A stretch of 64,000 nt of DNA from Aedes albopictus (Eukaryota; Arthropoda; Insecta; Diptera; Culicidae), in assembly GCF_035046485.1 (NCBI RefSeq), contig NC_085137.1, positions 448,748,980 through 448,812,979 of the forward strand, in the 5' to 3' direction. Both the position numbers and the translations under genes were made by a program. The notes beneath the pieces are model-generated. The model saw nothing but the letters and a program-made list of their open reading frames with translations, was not told where the DNA came from and made no database searches. Of the stretch, positions 55,495 through 64,000 are shown in pieces; within the stretch, counting starts at the first letter, position 1, and every line of letters begins with the position of its first letter.

Positions 55495-57780
55495 GGTGCA
55501 GGACTTTTACCAGAAATCCCTCTTGAGGTTCTAATTGGATTTCCTTCAGGAGGTTCACCAGGAATTCCTATAGGGTTTACATCGAGAATTTTTATAGAAA
55601 TTCCACGGATATGTCCTTTAGGAGTTACAAAAAGAATTCCTAAAACAGTTCCCTCGGGAAGCTATTTTGAAGTTTTACTATGAATTCCTATAGGATTGCA
55701 CCACGAATTCCTCTAGAAGATCCACCAAGATTTTTTTCCTGAAGCTCCTCTTGAAATTGTAACAAGAGAATTCTTCCTGAACTTCCATTAAGAATTCTTC
55801 TGGAAGTTCAACCAAGAAATCTTCTGGAATTTTCTTCAGATTTTTTTTTTATCGGGAGGTGTTGCTTGCAGTTGGATTCCAAATTTTCTAAGGTTCCTCT
55901 ACCTGCTGAGTATTGTTATGATTTTTTTTCTGAAATTCCTTAGGAAATTATTCCATGAGTACCTTTAAGAATCAACAAAAGATCCTCTAAAAATTTAACC
56001 ACCAGTTTCTCTGACATTCCTGCGAAGAATACTGCTGACCCTTCTGTGGTATATATCTGACAATGAGCATCTTTCAGTGTGTTAAGAGTCTTATCCCTCA
56101 ATATGTCAACAGACAAATGATAACGCACGCACATTGACCATCCGAGGTAACGCCTACGCTATCGAGTGACAGCTGCTGACGAGATCATAGCAAGCCACGA
56201 CTCTTCCTCTTTATTCGTTCAGCGTCCGGCCACGTCGGACGCACAGTGTATCGGGTCGCTGCGCTGGGCGATTCTCATCGAGAACCATTAGCTAAATTCC
56301 CACACCTTCCAGAAGTTTCTTGAAGTTCCATCTGCAAAAACCAGGGGTGCCTCTAAAAATTATTCCATTTTTTTTTTTCTAAATATTCATTCAAGAGTTT
56401 CTCAGATCATTTATCCCTACAGTGGCTGCAAAAATTCTTTCAGGAGTTCTACCAAGCATATTCCAAGCGTTCTTTCGGGGATTACTCTAGGAGTTCTTCC
56501 GGTTTTTTTTTCTTAAGTAATTACTTCAGAAATTTCTCACGGATTTCTTCCAGGAGCTCCTCCGGGAATTCTAAGGATTAGTCCTTAAAGACTAATTTCG
56601 CAGATACTTTTGAAGGCACTCCCTCTGGAACGAAGGAATATCTCGTGAAACTTCTTGCAGAATTTACAGGTGAAACTTTCATGGTAATTCACGGTAGAAA
56701 TCCTGATGTAATTCCTGTTGAAACTTCTTAAGAGAATCCCGATGAAACCCTTGTAGGAATTTCCGGTTGAGCCCATAGAGAAATCATCGGTGATACTCCA
56801 GTAGGAACTCCTATAGGAATTCAAGGTGGATCTTCTGGTGGAATATCCGGTGTAACTCCCAAAGGGACTCCCGGTACGACTCATATGCAAACTCGCGACT
56901 TAACTGCGATGGATATCTATTCCCGCCGGAATTTTAGAGGAATGCCCGATGAAACTCTAGAGGAATTCTTACTGATATTCCTAGAGTATTTTTAGGTGAA
57001 GCAGAATTTGCAATCGAATTCTCGGTGAAAATCTAAAAAAAATCAAGTTGGAACTCTTAGAGGAATTCCCAATGGAACAGCTCGAGTAATTACTAGTGGA
57101 GGAAATCCCAAACGATAGCTTAGGAAGGAAACTTCTGTATGAATTCACGGATGAACTCCTGAAGAAAGCCTTCCAGTGAACAAAGCACTTGCCTTAGTTA
57201 CGTTAATGAAAATCAAAAGTTTTCCAGAAGTTTGAAGAGTAAAGAAATTTTCGAAGCCAATCCTTGGTGGAAGTCTCGGTAGCATCAATGGAGGAATAAC
57301 TGACCGCATTCCTGTCGATTTTTTTTTTTTTAATGAATGCATGAAACGATTTGTGGGGAAATTTTTAAAAATTGAAAGGAATTCCCGGAGGAGCTTTTGC
57401 TGAAGACACAGGATACAATTTCCAAAAACATCCAAGAGATGCTCATGTAGAGATTCTCGACAAATTTCTTGAAAAAATTTTCAGGATAACTTCTAAAAAA
57501 ACCCTGCAATAACTCTAGAAGCATTTCTTGGAAGAATTTTCAAGATATCTACTAAAGAAATTCCTGTATAACCATCTGAATTTACTACTACTAAAATTAA
57601 TTCCCCAGTGAAAACCTATTGAAGATGCTGAAAGAATACCTACGGAAATTTTTCAAAAATTCAAAAATAACCCCTGAAGAAGCTCTTTGGGTTATCGCTG
57701 AAGTAAACATTGAAAAAAAAATGGAGGGACTTCTGAATTGACGAAAAAATTTCGAGATAAAAAAAAATGGATGGTACATT
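55495..57780. repeat. 12-bp minisatellite, long block in two orientations
   Basis: 55500-55830 uses the TTCC-rich strand (AGGAATTCCTAT and similar). 56590-57140 uses the complementary sense (TAGGAACTCCTA, TAGGAATTCAAG, GTGGATCTTCTG). 55860-56300 is a more complex, GC-richer unassigned stretch, and 57140-57780 is strongly diverged. Confidence 0.65.
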
Positions 57781-57796
57781 CGAAATAACCCCTTAA

Positions 57797-57911
57797 CCTT
57801 CCAGGACGCGCGCCATCAAGCAATCAAAACTGCACCGCGCTCGCGCTGTATACGAAAAGCGAGGTTTTTTGGTAGTGTTGTAATTTTTACAACAGCGCGC
57901 GCGCTGAAGGG
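57797..57911. mobile_element. piggyBac-type MITE (115 bp)
   Basis: TTAA on both sides (57793-57796 and 57912-57915). Ends CCTTCCAG and CTGAAGGG, with GC-rich subterminal GCGCGC blocks. TTAA target duplication is specific to piggyBac-like elements. Confidence 0.72.
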
Positions 57912-57915
57912 TTAA

Positions 57916-58578
57916 AGAAGTTTTCGTAGTAATTCTCGAAGAAAGTTTTCGAGGATATTCTCAAAAAAAAATTGACATTTAACTCAATAAAACAACTTTA
58001 ATTGAATTTCACAGTTTCATTTCGAAATAAACTTGCGAACAGTCCAACTTTCCGTGAACGAATGAATCAAGGAAGACGAAAAACAACAATAAAGGAAAGC
58101 TGTCAACAATTTGAAATCGGCTGATTCCCGTTTAAAATTGTGTACAAATTGGAACCAGGTGTAGAACAGTATCAATTTTTTAAGATCGGGAGTGTTCGCA
58201 AAGCGAATTTGGAACGCCTCGGTGGAAATGTAAAATTTAGATTTGGTCTATTCAAATGTAAGAATTTGGAATAGAACGCGACCGCTTCAAACGATCTTAG
58301 GTATGCGGAACTCCTGGAGGGATTTTTATAGCGCATTTTTTGATAATTTCTATTTCAAAATGCTACAATGACAGAACAATAATTGCAAGCTCAGCTCCTC
58401 TGTCCCTTCTAGGAGTTTATCCAAATATTCGTTGAAATTGATGTTGAACTAAAACGAAATAAAATTTATTTATTATTACTCAACGGTACCACTCGTTTGA
58501 CAACAGAGAAGATATTTTCACAGAACATCGCCTCGCCTACTATGATCTGCTAAATGCTAACGTTATTGCTACACATTA
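57916..58578. other. Unassigned sequence
   Basis: No feature recognised. Confidence 0.4.
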
Positions 58579-59278
58579 GAGTGGGTCATCGTTTATATGG
58601 AAAAATGAAAAATTCAATGGTATCCCATCGGATCGAAGCTTTTTTGATCCCATTTCAGGACCCAAATAAGTGTGCAAAATTTGGGCACGATCGGTTATGT
58701 CTACGTTATGCGCATCGCGTTTGAAGTTTGTATGGGATTTTACATGGGAAAACACACTTTTTTGCATTTCTCTCATAACAAGCTCGAATTTTTCTAAAAC
58801 CATGTAACCGATTAAGTGAAAACATAGCCTAGGGTGTCCTGAAAAACTTTGTCGAAGACCGCGAAGTGATCTGATGCTTATGAAAAAAGTTATAGCGTTG
58901 GCATTGCTTAGCGAAACAGCATGATTTTGTTGCTATTGTTATTCCTTTACATGTTAAAACATAAACACATGCATGCGGTTCGATGGTTATAACTATTTTC
59001 ACAAGCATCGGATCGCTTTGCGGTCTTCAACAAAGTTTTTCAGAACATCCTAGGCTATCATTTTACAGTATCGGTTAAAAAGTTTCAGACAAACTTTTTC
59101 AACTTATGTCCAAAATGCGAAAAAGTATGTTTTCCTATACAAAATCCCTTACAAATTTCAATTGCAATGCGCAAAGTGTAGACGCAACCGATCGTGCTCA
59201 AATTTTGCACAGATACTCAGGACCCGAAACGGAACCAACAAAGCTTTGATCTGAGAAAACGGTTCCGATGACCCACAC
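58579..59278. mobile_element. 700-bp foldback with TA target site
   Basis: Ends GAGTGGGTCATCG and complement GTGTGGGTCATCG, TA at 58577-58578 and 59279-59280. The arms share GCACGATCGGTT and GCGCAT words over more than 200 bp. The interior also shows symmetric GCATCGGATCGCTTTGCGG / CGCGAAGTGATCTGATGC. Confidence 0.78.
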
Positions 59279-59377
59279 TACTACACATATCCCCAACATT
59301 TGAAACAGGTAGATCTGACGTCCTTCTATCTGTTATAACATTATTATTGGATCAAGCTACATGAATGAATGTAAATA

Positions 59378-60299
59378 CAGGGGATGGCCAAAATGTTTGG
59401 GATAGGCAACTTTTTTTTCTCTCACAAAAAAGTTCAACATGCTATAACTTTTCATAGAGCACATCAAAAAATCTCAAATTTTGACTGTTTGTCATCCTTT
59501 TATATGTGCATCATTTGTACAAATTTGGGCTCGATTGTTTAATCTTTCGCAAAGTTAGAACCGTTCGGGTAAAACACTATTTTTCAGACAACTCATTTTT
59601 GAGCTGTCATATCTCGGAAACCAGTGAACCGAATTGAATGAAATTTTGAACGTACACTAACAATATGTAAATGCTTCACAAACTTTTAAAACATAGGTAC
59701 TTTTTGAACGTTGTAAAAAGTTATCATAGATTGACACTTTTTGGATTTTTCTCGAAAAAATGTAATTTTTTCACATCAATGTCAATAAATTTTAGTGTTG
59801 ATATCCAAAGATTTTCCACTTTTGTTCTCAAATTATCTCTAATCATATATATTAGAGCCTATTTAGATTGAAGGAATAACACATTTAATCATTTTTGTGG
59901 GGTATTGTAAATTTGACATATTTTGCTCTATATGGGTGAAAATTTCAACCCGGTATAACTTAATTCGCCCTGATAAAATAATACATTTTATAACGTCGTA
60001 TCAAATATCAATATATTGTTGATAAACGTTTGAAAATTCATTCAATTCGGTTCATTGGTTTCCGAGATATGACAGTTCAAAAATTAGCTGTCTAAAAAAT
60101 AGTGTTTTACCCGAACGATTCTTACTTCGCGAAATATTAATCAATCGAGTCCAAATTTGTACCAATGATGGACACATAATAGGTTGACAAACAATTAAAA
60201 TTTGAGATTTTTTTATGCACTCTATGAAAAGTTACAGCATGTTGATTTTTTTGTGGGAGAAAAAAAGTTACCTATTCCAAACATTTTGGCCATCCCCTG
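59378..60299. mobile_element. 922-bp foldback with TA target site
   Basis: Ends CAGGGGATGGCCAAAATGTT (both, as complements), TA at 59376-59377 and 60300-60301. Long diverged arms (about 400 bp) share CAACATGCT(A/G)TAAC, CGAACGGTTC-type and TCATATCTCGGAAACC words. CAGGGGATGG...TA fits Tc1/mariner. No transposase. Confidence 0.85.
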
Positions 60300-60660
60300 T
60301 ATACCTGGAAAAGGCAGGCTAAGTAAATTTCACTGTGGTTGTTTCGCCCTTTACACATGTTGGTCAAGATTTATAACAGAATCTTCACCAGCCTAAATGG
60401 AGGAATTTTGTGAACTTTTGTCAACCTATTTATGTAGCACTTTCTGCAAGTATTGCTGAATAAATGCCGTGAAGAGCATCTTGCAGAATCCTTGGTTTTT
60501 ACTAAAACTGTGGATGTCAAACCTTTTCGAATAAAAAGGGTTTTGTGAATGCTTCAATTTGACCTTTAAAAAAGAACTCCTGTTTTGTTTTCTCAATTTG
60601 GGCCAGAATTTCTCTAAAGAAATATGATTCAGTGCTTTTGTTGTTGTTGTTTGCATTGTT

Positions 60661-60735
60661 ACTTGGCTACCTTAGTTGGTTAAAGCGCTGGTCTAGTGAA
60701 TACGGAGTCGCAGGTTCGAGTCGCACCAGAACGCG
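60661..60735 (+). tRNA. tRNA-Thr(AGT)-like sequence, probably pseudogene or SINE head
   Basis: A box TTAGTTGGTTAAAGCGC, an anticodon loop reading CTAGTGA where a threonine AGT tRNA has CTAGTAA, and B box GCAGGTTCGAGTC. The anticodon stem (CTGGT versus ATACG) and T stem do not pair properly, so it is not expected to be functional. Confidence 0.6.
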
Positions 60736-62640
60736 ATTTTTTCACAATTTCTTCTCTCAATTTACCATCTTATCAACATTCTGTATCTTCTAATTTTCAA
60801 GTTTTTCCCAGAACTTTTCTTTTTGAGTTCGATGATTCGTAATGCATAAAACCACAACCTTGTCGTCGGGGATATTCTGTTTGAAGGAAATAATAGCAAG
60901 CATCGCTAAAGTACATTGTACATGAGCAGAGCAATAACAGTAGAAAGAAACTACAATTTAAAGAAAGCAAGCAAGCTTCATAATAAACTTTGAACTTTTG
61001 TGTTGCCGTTCAATCGAGCTCAAATTCTTCCCAAACGAAAAGAAATCTCCCATAACCCCTTTTTTTCGATTCCACCTTCCAAATTTAGGTTTCATCCACA
61101 TTTTCACAATTCATAAATTCTTGCCGTGAAGATTCGCATTGTACCCGAAACGCAGCAATACCACCACCACCAACCAATTTGAATTGGTGCTCTGGAAATG
61201 AACAGCATCTCTCAACCTCCCAACCAAACGACAGCGGGAAACGGAAAGCTTCCCAGCCAGCATGGAGAAGTGTGAGGTTATGTTTTTCCTTCTTGACGCT
61301 TCGACACGCTTCGTTCTCCATCGACCGTGCCGTGCGCAGTGGTGATGAGAGGCGGAAAAGGGAAACAACGGAAAGGCGCAAAAGTTTTTTGGTTCAGTGC
61401 AAAATTCAAATTCAAATCGTTCGTAAATAATTAAATAGGAAAAAGTGAAGATGCTCTGGGGTGTGAGAGATGTTTTGGAGCAGCACCCGATGTGCTGCTA
61501 CTGATTCGTTCTGTGAACGCAGATACATATATAATTTTGGGGACGTCTCCTCAGAGCGGATGGCGGCGGATGGCGACGGTTCTGTTTTTGCGTCCGAGGA
61601 CGTCGATCGGTGTCTTTTGCTTGGGAGAAGAAATGTTTCCGTTGGCCCAGCTCGTTGTTGGGAAAATCTCCTTGGAAAAATTTCGGTCGGTTGATTTTGT
61701 ACAACCGTTCTTGTGTGTTGTATAGTTTCAAGATCTACTGTTCGGGTTCGGCCTTCCGTTCTGGTTCCGGAATGCTGTGCCAAGTTAGAATGTTTTGTAT
61801 TGGGACCGATACTGGTGTTCGCTTTGTTTGGATTGTTTCCGAAATTTCCGAGATTTCAATGTTTTTCCGATATAGGCAATGTGGCATGAATAGTTTCTTA
61901 TTGGGATGATTGTCCAAAGGCGTCAGGCATTGTTGTTGCTCACCGTAGATAGTCGTCTCTTAATTTGGATTGAAATTCGTTCATCGAGAAAGCAAACCGA
62001 GCAAGATTTTGATGATTTCTATTCATTCTCGGTCAGGCTGGGGTGAAAAAAATATTATGCATAAACATTTCTACCAAGAGATAAACCGAGGGGAAGACCC
62101 ACTATGGCAAAAAAAAAAATAAGCCTGACTAAACCCCCACAACAACAGTGAGAAGAAAAAACTTTGCAAAAATGATACAGCAGCAGACGGCAGCTTTCAT
62201 TTTGATCCCGAGAGTAGCAGAAGGCATAAAAATGGATTAAAAATTAAAATTCCCTGTTGTGCAGTGACATAGCTAGGGGATATGGCTCGCACTTGGCCCC
62301 TAGGTCGACTGTGATCAGTAAAATTACTAAAAAGCGTCTTTAGATTTGCGATCGGTATCATGTACTGAACATCACATATTACAAAACATTGGAGTAGTGA
62401 ACTGATGTTCCCATTAGAGATAGTCGACAGTCAAGGATCATGTTTATTTATTGGCTTTAAAAATGACACTAAATATTTTAACATAATAGAAAACTAGCTT
62501 TATGGATCAAAAGGTCTGAGCCAGTAAAAAGAGAGAAAAAGTGGTAATTTTACTAAGTTTTGTTGAGATTGATCTGATTTTTGCAAAACTCTTGGGGCAT
62601 ATTGGGAAATGTATTGTGTTGGTTCGGCAGTCTTATATAA
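60736..62640. other. Unassigned, includes low-repeat part
   Basis: 61000-61920 is GC-richer with overlapping frames on both strands but no recognised domain. A hAT-end-like word CAGTGACATAGCTAGGGG is at about 62264 without a partner end. Candidate host single-copy DNA. Confidence 0.35.
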
Positions 62641-62673
62641 ACATTAAGCGAACTTCATTTTTTTTTTCGCACC

Positions 62674-62710
62674 GACGTTTCGGTCCTGGTTTGGGATCCT
62701 CAGGGATCTT
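62674..62710 (-). other. Hammerhead-like core motif in a retroelement tail
   Basis: Minus strand reads CTGAGGA (62703-62697), a TCC-CAAACCA-GGA hairpin, then CGAAACGTCGG (GAAAC at 62681-62677). This resembles the CUGANGA / stem II / GAAA core of hammerhead ribozymes carried by some retroelements, but stem II has two unpaired C residues and stem III is not evident. Confidence 0.35.
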
Positions 62711-62964
62711 AATTTTAATAATGTTGGGATGGGCACGGAAATGATCATAGCAATCGTTTGTTGCCAACAGGCAGTTTAATCCTCTGCGCCTGCACAAGGT
62801 CTTGCGAATGTCGGAGTGTTGTTGGTAAATGTTTATTTTTGGCATAAGGGTTCACGCATTGCATTGATGCATGGGTGTCAGGCGTAAAGTGATAGATTGT
62901 GTGAAGATTACTATGACTCGGTACATTTCACATTATTGCATAACTTGTAGGCATTATACTTTAC

Positions 62965-64000
62965 TTACCTTACCTTACCGATCAGGCTAAGGCCTGGGTG
63001 GCCGCTGCTGTACATAGGAGACGTCTCCATTCCACTCGGTCCATGGCTGTTTATCTCCAGTTCCGCACTCTGCGTAGGGTCCGCAGATCATCCTCCACAT
63101 GGTCGACCCACCTAGCTCGCTGCGCGCCACGTCTTCTTGTACCGGTCGGATGACTCTCGAGAACCATTTGGTCGGGTTGCTGTCCGACATCCTGATGACG
63201 TGACCCGTCCACCGTAGCCTCCCGATTTTCGCGATGTGGACAATATTGTGCAATGGTTGGTTCTCTCAGCAGCTGATGCAGCTCGTGGTTCATTCGCCTT
63301 CTCCAAGTCCCGTCTTCCATCTGCACTACGCCGTAGATGGTACGCAACACCTTCCGTTCAAAAACTCCAAGGGCGCTTTGGTCCTCTGCACGTATGGTCC
63401 ATGTTTGGTGCTCATAAAAGACAACCGGTCTAATCAGCGTTTTGTAGATAGTTAACTTCGTGTTTCGGCGAACTTTATTCGATCGTAGAGTTCTGCGGAG
63501 TCCAAAGAAAGCACGATTTCCTGCCACAATGTGCCTCTGAATTTCTCTGCTGGTGTCGTTGTCGGCGGTCATCACGTACAGGAATTCTTCAACCGCCTCG
63601 ATTTCATCACCGTCGATATAAATTCGGAGTGGCGGGCGCGGTAATTCCTCCCTGGAGCCCTTTGCCATCATGTACTTTGTCTTCGACACAATTATGACGA
63701 ATCCGATTCGCTTCACTCTTTAGTCGGATGTACGTCTCCGCCATCGTATCAAACTTACGAGCAATATTATCAATATCATCAGCGAAATCAAGCAGGCGAA
63801 CGGACTTCGTGAAAATTGTTTTACTCGTGTTTATCCCCGCTCTCCTTATTACACCCTCTAAAGCAATGTTGAACAGCAAGCACGAAAGACCATCACCTTG
63901 CCGTAACCCTCTGCGAGATTCGAAGGGACTCGAGAGTGTCCCTGATACTCGAACTACGCACATCACTCGATCCATCGTCGCCTTGTTCAATCGTATCAAT
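62965..64000 (-). pseudogene. RTE-clade LINE (JAM1-like), 3' part, minus strand, runs off the window
   Basis: Minus-strand translation shows GLRQGDGLSCLLFNIALEG, a FADDID catalytic motif (about 63780), TADNDTSREIQRH, HQTWT, FERKVLR and a terminal WTGHVIRM block. The order is the same as in the fragment at 14751-15810. It is broken by a shift near 63710, a small in-frame loss before TADND, and a shift near 63240. The 3' tail shows GGTAA short tandem repeats (62961-62979 on the plus strand as TTACC). The 5' end lies beyond 64000. Confidence 0.88.

Noticed and set aside
60661..60735. Functional tRNA-Thr gene
   Set aside because: A and B boxes are recognisable but the anticodon and T stems do not pair.
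1..64000. Endogenous RNA-virus (flavivirus or rhabdovirus) insertions, which are common in Aedes
   Set aside because: No recognisable viral polymerase, glycoprotein or nucleoprotein motif in any frame; all RT-type signals belong to LINE or BEL elements.

Overview
The window is non-coding, repeat-dominated DNA from a mosquito, most likely Aedes (A. aegypti or a close relative). The evidence is Feilai-type SINEs, a MosquI-like I-clade LINE, two RTE-clade LINE fragments of the JAM1 kind, a BEL/Pao retrotransposon, and dozens of AT-rich palindromic MITEs. These sit in stretches of degenerate GGAATTCC-rich minisatellite. The genus is inferred from familiarity with these families, not from a search. 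I found no intact host protein gene, rRNA, functional tRNA, CRISPR array or prokaryotic feature.

Layout. 1-8.7 kb: unassigned AT-rich DNA with a 231-bp direct repeat, palindromic MITEs, a roughly 170-bp tandem repeat split by a Feilai SINE, and a tRNA-derived SINE split by a MITE. 8.7-17.2 kb: a full-length but dead I-clade LINE bounded by a 13-bp target-site duplication (TSD). It carries five later insertions, each with its own TSD (3-bp-TSD element, hAT MITE, RTE LINE, SINE, TA-flanked MITE). 17.2-30.3 kb: unassigned DNA, minisatellite, foldback elements, and a 1.8-kb Tc1-like element with duplicated inner and outer repeats. 30.3-42.6 kb: one BEL/Pao element with 917-bp LTRs that differ at only two sites and a 5-bp TSD (gggat). 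Its gag encodes a PHD finger and is split by a 4.1-kb hAT element with an 8-bp TSD. That element holds a further 2.8-kb TIR element, which contains a hAT MITE, a tRNA-like SINE and a Jockey-type LINE remnant. The pol frame continues to integrase, has one frameshift, and ends inside the 3' LTR. 42.6-46.6 kb: foldback, SINE, unassigned DNA, a CTAGGTGGCGCT tandem repeat. 46.6-50.0 kb: an array of about 146-bp units interrupted by four different elements, one with Transib/RSS-like ends. 50-52.5 kb: unassigned, with a possible degraded minus-strand gene. 52.5-58 kb: the main minisatellite block, which has a strict 12-bp period, with a mariner-type MITE, a Feilai SINE, a lone LTR with a tRNA-Arg primer-binding site, and a piggyBac-type MITE. 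58-60.3 kb: two foldback elements with TA target sites. 60.3-64 kb: a tRNA-Thr-like sequence, unassigned DNA, a hammerhead-like motif, and an RTE LINE on the minus strand running off the window.

How it fits together: the coding signal is almost entirely reverse-transcriptase machinery in various states of decay. Non-autonomous elements (SINEs, MITEs, foldbacks) are inserted into these carcasses and into tandem arrays. Because TSDs are preserved, the order of insertion can be read directly. Long ORFs in the minisatellite are artefacts of a repeat period divisible by three.
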